DNA from: Paenirhodobacter hankyongi
GTDB lineage: Bacteria; Pseudomonadota; Alphaproteobacteria; Rhodobacterales; Rhodobacteraceae
Assembly: GCF_003664585.1 (NCBI RefSeq)
Contig: NZ_RCHI01000015.1
Span: 37,850 to 101,849 of the forward strand
Reading direction: 5' to 3'
DNA: 64,000 nt
The position numbers and the translations under genes were made by a program. This document shows positions 55,832-64,000 of the stretch, piece after piece; the stretch's first letter is position 1; every line of letters starts with the position of its first letter. The notes below the pieces were generated by a model. It was not told the DNA's origin, ran no database searches, and worked only from the letters and a program-made list of their open reading frames with translations.

Positions 55832-56093
55832 GCAATCTCTCCGGGTGTTTCGCGCAGGGGTTCCGCGGCGATCATGGCAGGTTCGCTGCCCTGTTCCAAG
55901 CGCTATCGCCGCGGTGCGGAAACTTGCCCCGATCGATCTGGTAGGTCACGAGAATGAAACGGAAACTGCCCTCCGCGGCGGCGAGGAACCCGGCGTCGGG
56001 GGAGGGCAGGTGATTGCCGGTGAAAGGGGATGCGCCGCGCCCTCGGGAAGGTGGGCATGCCATCTGCACGCGGCCCGCCCCGGCACGCCGGGC
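55832..56093. other. Intergenic region upstream of the PfkB kinase
   Basis: 262 bp without a supportable gene. It should carry the kinase promoter. A hairpin CCCGGC-GT-GCCGGG around 56078-56091 directly after the zincin stop may end that transcript. I see no other repeat, RNA or operator. Confidence 0.45.
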
Positions 56094-56501
56094 TCACTCC
56101 CACCAGCGGTCGATCGCGGCGATGTCGCTATCCGACCAGCCGAAGTGATGCGCGAGTTCGTGCACGAAGACATGGGCGACGAGCGCATCAAGCGCCACGT
56201 CGCCGCGCGCCACCCATTCGTCGAGGATCGCGCGGCGAAACAGCCAGATCACGTCGGGCCCGCCCGGATCCATCACCGATTTCTGCGTCATCGGGATGCC
56301 GTCATAAAGCCCGGTCAGCTCGAAGGCATCCTCGATCTCCAGCTCGTCGAGCAGATCGTCCGCGGCGAAATCCTCGATCCGCAGCACCACCGCCGCGGCC
56401 GGGCCGCGGAAGGCCTCGGGCAGGGCGGCGCGCGCGGCCTCCGCCATCGCCGCGATGTCGTCGAGCGAGGGTGCCTCGCAATCCTTCCAGCGTGCCGTCA
56501 T
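56094..56501 (-). CDS. Zincin-like metallopeptidase-family protein
   Basis: A 135-residue minimal zincin with the metal-binding HVFVHELAHHFGWSDSDI motif (HExxHxxGxxD) near the C-terminus and an acidic Asp/Glu-rich middle (RIEDFAADDLLDELEIEDAF). The family (DUF1025-like) is common in proteobacteria and of unproven activity. ATG 56501 has GGAGGACAGG upstream. Divergent from gltX. Confidence 0.88.
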   Translation of the reverse strand: MTARWKDCEAPSLDDIAAMAEAARAALPEAFRGPAAAVVLRIEDFAADDLLDELEIEDAFELTGLYDGIPMTQKSVMDPGGPDVIWLFRRAILDEWVARGDVALDALVAHVFVHELAHHFGWSDSDIAAIDRWWE

Positions 56502-56586
56502 CCTGTCCTCCACCGTGCCGGTCCTGCCCCCGATATGGACAAGAACGGCCGGGTGTGAAAGAGCAGGGGCCCACAGGAGGCCCCCG

Positions 56587-57915
56587 ATGACCATCGTGAC
56601 CCGTTTCGCCCCGTCGCCGACCGGCTACATCCATGTCGGCAACCTGCGCACCGCGCTGATGAACTATCTGCTCGCCCGCAAGGCCGGCGGCACCTTCATC
56701 CTGCGCATCGACGACACCGATCAGGAACGTTCGAAACAGGACTACATCGACGCGCTGAAGGCGGATCTCGAGTGGCTCGGCATCGAGTGGGACCGCGAGG
56801 AGGCGCAGTCGCGCCGGCTCGACCGTTACGCCGAGGTGGCCGATCAGCTGCGTGCGGCCGGGCGGCTCTATGAATGTTTCGAGACCCCGACCGAGCTCGA
56901 CCTCAAGCGCAAGAAGCAGCTGAACATGGGCCGCCCGCCGGTCTATGACCGCGCCGCGCTGAAGCTAGCCGAGGCCGAGAAGGCCGCGCTGCGCGCCGAG
57001 GGGCGCGAGGGCTACTGGCGCTTTGCCCTCGATCAGGAGCGGATCGAATGGGAGGACGGCATCCTCGGCGCGATCTCGATCGACGCGGCCTCGGTCTCGG
57101 ACCCGGTGCTGGTGAAGACCTCGGGGCAGGTGCTTTATACCTTCGCCTCGCCGGTCGATGACGCCGACATGGGGGTGACCCATATCGTGCGCGGCGCCGA
57201 CCATGTGACGAATACCGCGACGCAGATCCAGATCATCCGTGCGCTCGGTGCCGAGCCGCCCGCCTTCGCGCATCACTCGCTGCTGACCGGGCCGCAGGGG
57301 GAGGAGCTGTCGAAGCGGCTGGGCGCGCTGTCGATCCGCGATTTGCGCGCACAGGGCATCGCGCCCGAGGCGCTGCTGTCGATGATGGCGCGGCTCGGCT
57401 CGAGCCAGCCGGTCGAGCTGAAGATGTCGCTTGATGAACTGGCCGAGGGGTTCGAGCTGAGCCAGTTCGGCGCGGCGCCGACGAAATTCGACGCGGCCGA
57501 GCTCATTGCGCTGACCCGCGCGCGCAATCAGCATCTGCCCTTCGCCGCGGTGGCCGAACGAATCGCGGGGCTGGGCATTCCCGCCGCCCAGGCCGAGGCC
57601 TTCTGGCGCGTCGCCTCGCACAACATCGACCGGCTCGACGATCTCGCGCATTGGGCGGATCTGTGCCTGAACGGCGCCGAGCCGGTGATCGAGCCGGAGG
57701 ACGCCGAGTTCGTCGCGACGGCGCTCGCGCTTCTGCCCGAGCCGCCCTTCGGCCCCGAGACCTGGGGGGAGTGGACGGCGCAGGTGAAGGCCGCGACCGG
57801 GCGCAAGGGGCGGGGCCTCTTCATGCCGCTGCGCAAGGCGCTGACGGGGCAGGCGCATGGGCCCGAGATGGCCGATCTGCTGCCGCTGCTGCACCGGGTG
57901 CGGGCGAAGGGCTGA
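56587..57915 (+). CDS. gltX: Glutamate-tRNA ligase
   Basis: Class I aminoacyl-tRNA synthetase, 442 residues. HIGH-type motif FAPSPTGYIHVGNLRTALMN, KMSKS-type motif GEELSKRLGALSI, no zinc-binding insertion. Alphaproteobacteria often carry two gltX paralogues; with gatCA in the window, misacylation of tRNA(Gln) plus transamidation is expected, and which paralogue this is cannot be decided. The alternative in-frame upstream start is not supported. Confidence 0.95.
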   Translation: MTIVTRFAPSPTGYIHVGNLRTALMNYLLARKAGGTFILRIDDTDQERSKQDYIDALKADLEWLGIEWDREEAQSRRLDRYAEVADQLRAAGRLYECFETPTELDLKRKKQLNMGRPPVYDRAALKLAEAEKAALRAEGREGYWRFALDQERIEWEDGILGAISIDAASVSDPVLVKTSGQVLYTFASPVDDADMGVTHIVRGADHVTNTATQIQIIRALGAEPPAFAHHSLLTGPQGEELSKRLGALSIRDLRAQGIAPEALLSMMARLGSSQPVELKMSLDELAEGFELSQFGAAPTKFDAAELIALTRARNQHLPFAAVAERIAGLGIPAAQAEAFWRVASHNIDRLDDLAHWADLCLNGAEPVIEPEDAEFVATALALLPEPPFGPETWGEWTAQVKAATGRKGRGLFMPLRKALTGQAHGPEMADLLPLLHRVRAKG

Positions 57916-57937
57916 GGCCGCGCCGGGCCCCGGCCGG

Positions 57938-57990
57938 GGCAGGGGGCGCTGCCCCCTCGGACCCCCGAGGTATTTCGGGCAAGATGAAAG
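57938..57990. repeat. Intergenic repeat after gltX
   Basis: Plus-polarity half: perfect palindrome AGGGGGC-GCT-GCCCCCT at 57941-57957, 25 nt past the gltX stop, then ACCCCCGAGGTATTTCGGGC and AAGATGAAAG. Confidence 0.88.
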
Positions 57991-58014
57991 GGGCGCGGTC
58001 GGCGCCCCTTTTTT
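57987..58014 (+). terminator. Terminator after gltX
   Basis: Perfect 10-bp stem AAAGGGGCGC / GCGCCCCTTT with a 5-nt loop and a continuing run of T, directly adjoining the repeat element. Confidence 0.92.
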
Positions 58015-58024
58015 CATGGCATTT

Positions 58025-58037
58025 TTCCTGACAGGAA
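58025..58037. promoter_or_regulatory. Palindrome upstream of the glycine riboswitch
   Basis: TTCCTG-A-CAGGAA is a perfect 13-bp palindrome between the gltX terminator and the riboswitch, in the likely gcv promoter region. Candidate operator; no regulator assigned. Confidence 0.4.
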
Positions 58038-58103
58038 TGTCGCTTTTTTCCGCAAAGCGTCGCATCCGTTTTCCTGCTTGCCAGATACGGGGGGCTTCGG
58101 CTA

Positions 58104-58290
58104 TCGGGAGAGACGTCAGGAACGGGAGAAGCCGGCCACGCGCCGGTGCCGAAGGAGCAACCGCCCCGGTAAACTCTCAGGCAAAAGGACCGACCTGATC
58201 AACGACTCTGGAGAGAGGCGCCCGGACACGGGAGCCCGCCGAAGGGATAACGATCTCAGGCGCCCGGCAACGGGTTGGGACAGAGGGGGC
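58104..58290 (+). promoter_or_regulatory. Tandem glycine riboswitch before gcvTHP
   Basis: Two aptamers. Aptamer 1 (about 58104-58196) has GGGAGAG, GCCGAAGGAGCAACCGC and AAACTCTCAGGCAAAAGGAC, the family hallmark. Aptamer 2 (about 58204-58290) has TCTGGAGAG, GCCGAAGGGATAACGATCTC and a closing CTCTG/CAGAG P1 helix (58206/58281). The expression platform lies between 58290 and 58356. Binding glycine would switch the glycine-cleavage operon on. Confidence 0.95.
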
Positions 58291-58355
58291 ATCGAGCGGG
58301 CCGAAAGGCCATGGGATTCGGTGCCGGGGCTTTTCCGGCTGAAAGAGAGTGTGAC

Positions 58356-59465
58356 ATGGCCAGTGAAACCGGCCTGAAGCGGACGCCGCTTTTCGATCTG
58401 CATCTGGAGCTTGGGGCGAAGATGGTGCCCTTTGCCGGCTGGGAGATGCCGGTGCAATATCCGATGGGGGTGCTGAAGGAGCATCTGCACACCCGCGCCG
58501 CCGCGGGGCTGTTCGACGTCAGCCACATGGGGCAGGTGATCGTGCCCGCGGGCGCCGTCGCCGCGCTCGAGGCGCTGGTGCCGGTCGATGTCGCGGGGCT
58601 CGGCCTGAACCGGCAGCGCTATGCGATGTTCACCGATGCCGCGGGCGGCATTCTCGATGACCTGATGGTGGCGAACCGGGGCGATCACCTGTTCCTCGTG
58701 GTGAATGCCGCCTGTGCCGATGCCGATATCGCGCATCTGCGCGCCCATGTGCCGGGCGTCGAGGTGATCGCCGACCGCGCGCTTCTGGCGCTGCAGGGGC
58801 CGGCGGCCGAGACGGCGCTGGCGCAGCTGGTGCCGGGTGTTGCGGCGATGCGCTTCATGGAGGTCGCGACGCTTGCCTGGGAGGGGGCCGAGCTCTGGAT
58901 CTCGCGCTCGGGCTATACCGGCGAGGACGGGTTCGAGATCTCGCTGCCCGAGGGGCGCGCCGCGGATTTCGCCCGCGCCCTGCTGGCGATGGTCGAGGTC
59001 GCGCCGATCGGCCTTGGCGCGCGCGACAGCCTGCGGCTCGAGGCCGGGCTGTGCCTCTACGGCCATGACATCGACACCACCACCTCGCCCGTCGAGGCGG
59101 GGCTGGCCTGGGCGATCCAGAAGGCGCGCCGCGTGGGGGGCGCCCGCGCGGGCGGCTTCCCGGGGGCGGACCGGATCCTTGCCGAGCTGGCGCAGGGCAC
59201 CTCCCGCCGCCGTGTCGGTCTGCGCCCCGAGGGCCGCGCCCCGATGCGCGAGGGCACCGAGATCTTCGCCGCGGAAAGTGGCGGCGAGGTGCTTGGCCGT
59301 GTCACCTCGGGCGGTTTCGGCCCCTCGATCAACGCGCCGATGGCGATGGCCTATCTGCCCGCCACGCTGACCGACGGCACGCTCGTCTATGGCGAGGTGC
59401 GCGGCAAGCGTCACCCCGCCCGCATCGCCCCGATGCCCTTCCATCCCCATTCCTACAAACGCTGA
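58356..59465 (+). CDS. gcvT: Aminomethyltransferase, glycine cleavage T-protein
   Basis: Transfers the aminomethyl carbon from H-protein to THF, making 5,10-methylene-THF and ammonia. The 369 residues contain MASETGLKRTPLFDLHLELG, FDVSHMGQV, SRSGYTGEDGFEISLPEGRA and the C-terminal barrel GRVTSGGFGPSINAPMAMAY. First gene of the riboswitch-controlled gcvT-gcvH-gcvP operon. Confidence 0.97.
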   Translation: MASETGLKRTPLFDLHLELGAKMVPFAGWEMPVQYPMGVLKEHLHTRAAAGLFDVSHMGQVIVPAGAVAALEALVPVDVAGLGLNRQRYAMFTDAAGGILDDLMVANRGDHLFLVVNAACADADIAHLRAHVPGVEVIADRALLALQGPAAETALAQLVPGVAAMRFMEVATLAWEGAELWISRSGYTGEDGFEISLPEGRAADFARALLAMVEVAPIGLGARDSLRLEAGLCLYGHDIDTTTSPVEAGLAWAIQKARRVGGARAGGFPGADRILAELAQGTSRRRVGLRPEGRAPMREGTEIFAAESGGEVLGRVTSGGFGPSINAPMAMAYLPATLTDGTLVYGEVRGKRHPARIAPMPFHPHSYKR

Positions 59466-59477
59466 GGAGCCCCCGAG

Positions 59478-59840
59478 ATGACCATCAAATTCACCGAAGA
59501 ACACGAATGGCTGCGCGTCGAGGGCGACCTCGTGGTTGTCGGCATCACCGAACATGCCTCGGAACAGCTGGGCGACGTGGTCTTCGTCGAACTGCCCGAG
59601 CCCGAGACCAAGGTCGCCAAGGGTGACGAGATCTGCGTGATCGAATCGGTCAAGGCGGCCTCGGACATCCTCGCCCCGGTCGATGGCGAGATCGTCGCGG
59701 TGAACGAGGCGCTGTCCGACAACCCCGCCCTGGTCAACGAGGACCCGCTTGGCGCGTGGTTCTTCAAGATGAAGGTCGAGGACATGGAGCAGCTCGATGC
59801 CTTCATGTCGGAAGAGGACTACAAGGATTTCATCGGCTAA
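59478..59840 (+). CDS. gcvH: Glycine cleavage H-protein
   Basis: Lipoylated carrier shuttling the aminomethyl group, 120 residues. The lipoyl-lysine is Lys59 in [23 protein letters not shown] lies 12 nt after the gcvT stop behind GAGGAG. The 4-nt gap to gcvP suggests coupling. Confidence 0.98.
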   Translation: MTIKFTEEHEWLRVEGDLVVVGITEHASEQLGDVVFVELPEPETKVAKGDEICVIESVKAASDILAPVDGEIVAVNEALSDNPALVNEDPLGAWFFKMKVEDMEQLDAFMSEEDYKDFIG

Positions 59841-59844
59841 TCCC

Positions 59845-62670
59845 ATGTTCACGCCCACCTCCTACGATACCTACGATTTCGCCAACCGTCGCCACATCGG
59901 GCCGAGCCCGGCCGAGATGGCCGAGATGCTGAAGGCGGTGGGCGTGCCCTCGCTCGAGGCGCTGATCGACGAGACGGTGCCCGCCGCGATCCGCCAGACG
60001 CGGCCGCTCGGCTGGGCGCCGATGACCGAACACGCGCTGCTCGAGAAGCTGCGCGGCGTCGCCGCGAAGAACCGGGTGATGACCTCGCTGATCGGGCAGG
60101 GCTATTACGGCACGGTCACGCCGCCGGCGATCCAGCGCAACATCCTGGAAAACCCGGCCTGGTACACCGCCTATACCCCCTATCAGCCCGAGATCGCGCA
60201 GGGCCGGCTCGAGGCGTTGCTGAACTATCAGACGATGGTGGCGGATCTCACCGGCCTGCCGGTGGCGAATGCCTCGCTTCTTGACGAGGCGACGGCGGCG
60301 GCCGAGGCGATGACCATGGCCGAACGCGCGGCGAAATCGAAGGCGCGCGCCTTCTTCGTCGATGTGAACCTGCATCCGCAGACAATCGGCGTGATCGAGA
60401 CCCGGGCGCTGCCCTTGGGCATCGAGATCATCAAGGGCGCGCCCGAGGCGCTGGTCCCCGAGCAGGTCTTCGGCGCGATCTTCCAGTATCCGGGCACCTA
60501 TGGCCATGTCCGCGACTTCACCGACCTGATCGAAAAGCTCCACGCCGCCAAGGCTTTGGCGGTGGTCGCGACCGACCTTCTGGCGCTGTGCCTGCTGAAG
60601 GAGCCGGGCGCGATGGGGGCCGATATCGCCGTGGGCTCGGCGCAGCGCTTCGGCGTGCCGATGGGCTATGGCGGACCGCATGCGGCCTTCATGGCGACGC
60701 GCGACGAGCTGAAGCGGTCGATGCCCGGCCGCATCGTCGGCGTCTCGATCGACAGCCGCGGCAACAAGGCCTATCGGCTCAGCCTGCAGACCCGCGAACA
60801 GCACATCCGCCGCGAGAAGGCGACCTCGAACGTCTGCACCGCGCAGGCGCTGCTTGCGGTAATGGCGAGCTTCTACGCCGTCTTCCACGGGCCCGTCGGG
60901 CTGCGCGCGATCGCCGAACAGGTGCATCTGAACGCGGTGCGGCTGCGCGATGCGCTGGTCGCCGCCGGCGCCGAGGTCGCCCCCGAGGCCTTCTTCGACA
61001 CGATCACCGTGAAGGTCGGCGTCGGCCAGCAGGGGATCATGGCGGCGGCGCGGCACCGCGGGCTGAACCTGCGCCGGGTCGGACGCGACCGGGTCGGCAT
61101 CTCGGTCGACGAGTTGACCGACGCCGGCGTCATCGCCCGGCTTCTCGACGCCTTCGGCATCACCGATCCGGCGCCCGAGACCGTGGGCCTCGGCGTCCCC
61201 GAGACGATGCTGCGCGACAGCGCCTATCTCACCCACCCGGTCTTCCACATGAACCGGGCGGAAAGCGAGATGATGCGCTACATGCGCCGGCTCTCGGACC
61301 GCGACCTGGCGCTTGACCGCGCGATGATCCCGCTCGGCTCGTGCACGATGAAGCTCAACGCCGCGGCCGAGATGATGCCGATCTCCTGGCCCGAGTTCTC
61401 CTCGCTGCACCCCTTCGCGCCGTCGAACCAGGCCGAGGGCTATGCCGAGGTGATCGCCGATCTCGAGCAGAAACTGTGCGAGATCACCGGCTATGACGCC
61501 TTCTCGATGCAGCCGAACTCGGGCGCGCAGGGCGAATATGCCGGGCTGATGACGATTGCCGCATACCATCGCGCGCGGGGCGAGGGGCACCGGCGGGTGT
61601 GCCTGATCCCGGTCTCGGCGCATGGCACCAACCCGGCCTCGGCGCATATGGCGGGGATGCAGGTCATGGTGGTGAAGGCCGCGCCGAACGGCGACATCGA
61701 CCTCGAGGATTTCGCGGCGAAGGCGGCCGAGGCTGGGAGCGATCTCGCGGCCTGCATGATCACCTATCCCTCGACCCATGGTGTCTTCGAGGAAACGGTG
61801 AAGCGGGTGTGCGAGATCACCCATGACCACGGCGGCCAGGTCTATATCGACGGCGCGAACATGAACGCGCTTGTGGGCCTGGTGAAGCCCGGAGAAATCG
61901 GCGGCGATGTCAGCCACCTCAACCTGCACAAGACCTTCGCCATCCCGCATGGCGGTGGTGGCCCGGGCATGGGCCCGATCGGGGTGAAGGCGCATCTCGC
62001 GCCGCATCTGCCGGGCCACCCGGAGGTCGGCGGCGTCGAGGGGCCGGTGAGTGCGGCCCCCTATGGTTCGGCCTCGATCCTGCTGATCTCCTGGGCCTAT
62101 TGCCTGATGATGGGCGGCGCGGGGCTGACCCAGGCGACGCGGGTCGCGATCCTGAACGCGAATTACATCGCGGCGCGGCTGAAGCCGCTCTACCCGATCC
62201 TCTTCATGGGCAACCGGGGACGGGTGGCGCATGAGTGCATCCTCGACACCCGCGGCTTCGCCGAGGTGGGGGTGACGGTCGACGACATCGCGAAGCGGCT
62301 GGTCGACAACGGCTTCCACGCGCCGACGATGAGCTGGCCGGTTGCCGGCACGCTGATGGTCGAACCGACGGAATCGGAGACGAAGGCCGAGCTTGACCGC
62401 TTCATCACCGCGATGGAGGCGATCCGGGCCGAGATCGACGACGTCGCCGCGGGCCGGATCGGCGCCGAGGACAGCCCGCTGCGCCGCGCGCCGCACACGG
62501 TCGAGGATCTGGTGGCCGACTGGGACCGGCCCTACAGCCGCGAACAGGGCTGCTTCCCGCCCGGCGCCTTCCGCGAGGACAAGTACTGGCCGCCCGTCGG
62601 CCGGGTCGACAACGTCTATGGCGACCGGCATCTGGTGTGCACCTGCCCGCCGGTCGAGGACTGGATGTAG
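59845..62670 (+). CDS. gcvP: Glycine dehydrogenase (decarboxylating), P-protein
   Basis: PLP enzyme decarboxylating glycine, single-chain type of 941 residues (P1 and P2 halves fused). The Schiff-base Lys696 lies in [21 protein letters not shown]-terminal half shows [20 protein letters not shown] and [18 protein letters not shown] 59845 lies 4 nt after the gcvH stop. Last gene of the operon; the L-protein (lpd) is elsewhere. Confidence 0.97.
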   Translation: MFTPTSYDTYDFANRRHIGPSPAEMAEMLKAVGVPSLEALIDETVPAAIRQTRPLGWAPMTEHALLEKLRGVAAKNRVMTSLIGQGYYGTVTPPAIQRNILENPAWYTAYTPYQPEIAQGRLEALLNYQTMVADLTGLPVANASLLDEATAAAEAMTMAERAAKSKARAFFVDVNLHPQTIGVIETRALPLGIEIIKGAPEALVPEQVFGAIFQYPGTYGHVRDFTDLIEKLHAAKALAVVATDLLALCLLKEPGAMGADIAVGSAQRFGVPMGYGGPHAAFMATRDELKRSMPGRIVGVSIDSRGNKAYRLSLQTREQHIRREKATSNVCTAQALLAVMASFYAVFHGPVGLRAIAEQVHLNAVRLRDALVAAGAEVAPEAFFDTITVKVGVGQQGIMAAARHRGLNLRRVGRDRVGISVDELTDAGVIARLLDAFGITDPAPETVGLGVPETMLRDSAYLTHPVFHMNRAESEMMRYMRRLSDRDLALDRAMIPLGSCTMKLNAAAEMMPISWPEFSSLHPFAPSNQAEGYAEVIADLEQKLCEITGYDAFSMQPNSGAQGEYAGLMTIAAYHRARGEGHRRVCLIPVSAHGTNPASAHMAGMQVMVVKAAPNGDIDLEDFAAKAAEAGSDLAACMITYPSTHGVFEETVKRVCEITHDHGGQVYIDGANMNALVGLVKPGEIGGDVSHLNLHKTFAIPHGGGGPGMGPIGVKAHLAPHLPGHPEVGGVEGPVSAAPYGSASILLISWAYCLMMGGAGLTQATRVAILNANYIAARLKPLYPILFMGNRGRVAHECILDTRGFAEVGVTVDDIAKRLVDNGFHAPTMSWPVAGTLMVEPTESETKAELDRFITAMEAIRAEIDDVAAGRIGAEDSPLRRAPHTVEDLVADWDRPYSREQGCFPPGAFREDKYWPPVGRVDNVYGDRHLVCTCPPVEDWM

Positions 62671-62678
62671 GACAACAG

Positions 62679-62807
62679 GCCGGGGGCGCGGCCCCCGGCG
62701 TCTTCCGCCAAGAAAAAGGGGGAGGGGAAACCCTCCCCTTCCCGCTTCCAATTGCCCCAAATATCCCGGGGGTGAATTGGCGCAGCCAAGAGGGGGCAGC
62801 GCCCCCT
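62679..62807. repeat. Intergenic repeat pair after gcvP
   Basis: Plus-polarity half (about 62679-62720) is degenerate: GCCGGGGGCGCGGCCCCCGG hairpin, then CGTCTTCCGCCAAGAAAAAG. A second hairpin GGGGAGGG-GAAA-CCCTCCCC follows. Minus-polarity half (62744-62807): CTTCCAATTGCCCCAAATAT arm and perfect palindrome at 62791-62807, 8 nt past the stop of the small minus-strand gene. Confidence 0.85.
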
Positions 62808-62815
62808 TCGCGCCC

Positions 62816-62998
62816 TCACTGCCGGCGCGGCGGCAGGTCTTCGGGCCCGAAGCTCACCCCCTGCGGGGCCAGCCATGCGGCGAAACGGGCGATCTTCTCG
62901 GCCATCTCGCAGGTGCTGCCCTGCCGCGCCATCTCTGCGGCATAGGCCGTGCGCAGCGCCTCCTGCCGTTCGGCCGGCTGTTCCCTGAACGGTGTCAT
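62816..62998 (-). CDS. Small hypothetical protein
   Basis: A 60-residue open frame, MTPFREQPAERQEALRTAYA followed by EMARQGSTCEMAEKIARFAA and ending GPEDLPPRRQ; soluble, with one Cys. AAGGAGAGCC lies just before ATG 62998, a strong ribosome-binding site, and its stop is followed 8 nt later by the repeat palindrome as at other real gene ends. No family recognised. Divergent from trxC. Confidence 0.65.
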   Translation of the reverse strand: MTPFREQPAERQEALRTAYAAEMARQGSTCEMAEKIARFAAWLAPQGVSFGPEDLPPRRQ

Positions 62999-63067
62999 CG
63001 GCTCTCCTTGCATTGGCTGGCCTTGCTTCCAATATATTCGGTAAATCGAATGCAACGGAGGCTCAAC

Positions 63068-63511
63068 ATGGCCGAATCGATGCGCGTGACCTGTCTCGAG
63101 TGCGGGCAGGCGAACCGGGTTCCCGCCGACCGGCTGGTCGCGGGGCCGAAATGCGGTGTCTGCGGCGCGCCGCTGATCTCGGGCAAGGTGACCGAGATCG
63201 AGACCGAGACCCTGATGAAGGCGGAAAAGGACGACCTGCCGCTGCTCGTCGACTTCTGGGCGCCCTGGTGCGGGCCCTGCCGGCAAATGGCGCCGCAGTT
63301 CCAGGCGGCGGCGGCAATGCTCGCGCCGCAGGTGCGGCTGGCGAAGATCAACACCGAGTCTCACCCGACGGTGGCGCAGCGCTACCGGATCCAGGGGATT
63401 CCGGCCTTCGTGCTGTTCCGCGGTGGCCGCGAGGTGGCGCGTGCGGCGGGCGCCCGGCCGGCCGCCGATCTTGCGGCCTTCGTGCGCGGCAAGCTTGGCG
63501 TCACGGCCTGA
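63068..63511 (+). CDS. trxC: Thioredoxin 2 (TrxC) with zinc-ribbon N-terminus
   Basis: A 147-residue oxidoreductase. Two CxxC pairs (TCLECG and KCGVCG, residues about 9-33) form the N-terminal zinc ribbon typical of TrxC; the thioredoxin fold follows with active site [11 protein letters not shown] and the cis-Pro segment [15 protein letters not shown]. The start has GGAGG about 6 nt upstream. Likely cytoplasmic disulfide reductase active in oxidative stress. Confidence 0.95.
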   Translation: MAESMRVTCLECGQANRVPADRLVAGPKCGVCGAPLISGKVTEIETETLMKAEKDDLPLLVDFWAPWCGPCRQMAPQFQAAAAMLAPQVRLAKINTESHPTVAQRYRIQGIPAFVLFRGGREVARAAGARPAADLAAFVRGKLGVTA

Positions 63512-63589
63512 AAAAAGGGGTGTGGCGGGGGGCGAAAAGCCTCCGGACCCGGAAAATGAAAAATCTTTCAGTTCCGTGTTTTGGGGCGC

Positions 63590-63632
63590 TTGACATTCCC
63601 CCGCCAAAGGGCGAAAAGCCCCCCCACGGCGA
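63590..63632 (+). promoter_or_regulatory. Probable tRNA-Ala promoter
   Basis: A consensus TTGACA (63590-63595) lies about 40 bp before the tRNA 5' end; 17 bp further the -10 position reads GAAAAG, a poor match. Strong -35 elements with poor -10 elements are seen at some Rhodobacter stable-RNA promoters. Confidence 0.45.
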
Positions 63633-63708
63633 GGGGCTGTAGCTCAGTTGGGAGAGCGCATCGTTCGCAATGATGAGGTCAGGGGTTCGATCCCCCTCAG
63701 CTCCACCA
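63633..63708 (+). tRNA. tRNA-Ala (anticodon CGC)
   Basis: A 76-nt cloverleaf with encoded CCA. Acceptor GGGGCTG pairs with CAGCTCC (one G-U), D-arm GCTCAGTTGGGAGAGC, anticodon stem-loop CATCG-TTCGCAA-TGATG with anticodon CGC at 63666-63668 (reads GCG, Ala), and T-arm AGGGG-TTCGATC-CCCCT. It marks the boundary to a lower-GC region. Confidence 0.95.
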
Positions 63709-63956
63709 AGCCGTTCCACTTGTCATTGGACCATATGTATGCCGATTGGAAGCATATGCTTACCGATTGGCTGTCAACACGTTTGTTGACGCACCAATGA
63801 TAGAGCGGCCTCCCGGATCTGTGCGATTAAGTGGGGCAGAGCCAAGTGCGCCCGTTTATGGGTGTGCGGGGCGAACTGGTGTCTCGAAAAGGGAGGGCGT
63901 GCTGCCATGTATCGACCCAGTGAAAACCTGCTCATGCTACAAGGGAGAACGTGGCA
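63709..63956. mobile_element. Lower-GC region after tRNA-Ala, probable edge of an inserted element
   Basis: About 250 bp with clearly lower GC than the rest of the window and several dyads: AAGCATATGCTT (63750-63761), flanked by direct repeats CCGATTGG (63742-63749 and 63763-63770), and GTCAACA-CGTT-TGTTGAC (63773-63790). The next gene starts like a transposase-associated ORF. Whether it is an IS end or a tRNA-targeted island cannot be told from one side. Confidence 0.5.
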
Positions 63957-64000
63957 ATGAGTATGACGATGGACGACAGCATCAAACGTTGGACGGCGAA
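63957..64000 (+). CDS. Start of a transposase-associated helix-turn-helix protein (partial)
   Basis: Only the first 14-15 codons are in the window, reading MSMTMDDSIKRWTAK. This matches the opening of the DUF1153-type helix-turn-helix proteins that act as first ORF of IS elements in Rhodobacteraceae, as far as I recognise it. GGGAG lies 9 nt upstream; ATG 63963 is an alternative start. Confidence 0.5.
   Translation, partial: MSMTMDDSIKRWTA

Noticed and set aside
59830..62760. A 976-codon open frame on the minus strand
   Set aside because: Antisense to gcvP; His/Arg/Asp-rich translation without domains.

Overview
The window is GC-rich chromosomal DNA from an alphaproteobacterium, almost certainly of the Rhodobacteraceae/Paracoccaceae (Rhodobacter, Rhodovulum or Paracoccus relatives). 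Evidence for this is the phaZ/phaC-phaP-phaR polyhydroxyalkanoate locus with CTGC-N3-GCAG operators, a ferredoxin of the Rhodobacter FdVI (FdxE) type, an alphaproteobacterial RNase P RNA, and DUF2842 next to purA. No rRNA, CRISPR array or prophage was seen. About 64 protein genes, one structural RNA (rnpB), one tRNA (tRNA-Ala, CGC) and a tandem glycine riboswitch are supported.

Layout. 1-4.3 kb: PHA storage (depolymerase, synthase, phasin, repressor). 4.3-6.7 kb: class III aminotransferase with a divergent LysR regulator. 7-11 kb: pyrG, secG, purA, DUF2842. 11-16.6 kb: a very long Glu/Ala/Pro-rich protein, thiamin pyrophosphokinase, a DMT transporter, an FMN reductase with divergent AraC regulator. 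16.9-20.6 kb: purU, a YjhX(TopAI)/GNAT pair resembling the E. coli topAI-yjhQ toxin-antitoxin module, FdxE, a peptidoglycan-binding protein, an isochorismatase-like hydrolase. 20.7-26 kb: envelope and redox quality control (DegP, DUF2065, HflC, HflK, glutathione reductase). 26-34.4 kb: rpiA, sdaA, UPF0173 hydrolase, gatCA, an excalibur lipoprotein, an amidase, rnpB, DUF533, rpmG. 35.2-40 kb: a four-gene iron-uptake operon (imelysin, di-haem oxidoreductase, imelysin, DUF1513). 40-46.6 kb: mreBCD-mrdA-rodA and a hydroxyacid dehydrogenase on the minus strand. 46.9-54.8 kb: leuA with a leader-peptide attenuator, thioesterase, exported MORN protein, nadE, a second class III aminotransferase with an XRE-cupin regulator. 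54.9-62.7 kb: PfkB kinase, zincin, gltX and the riboswitch-controlled gcvTHP operon. The last 300 bp after tRNA-Ala have lower GC and run into the start of a transposase-like gene, the likely edge of a mobile insertion.

The most notable non-coding content is an intergenic repeat family: nine perfect copies of a 17-bp palindrome (AGGGGGC-GCT-GCCCCCT) plus a flanking CACCCCCGAGGTATTT-type arm, mostly placed just downstream of stop codons in a fixed polarity. Other regulatory candidates are four PhaR operators, a leucine attenuator with a near-leaderless leader peptide (four consecutive Leu codons), a hairpin reaching the pyrG start codon, a possible small-ORF leader before the YjhX gene, and a palindrome before the iron operon.
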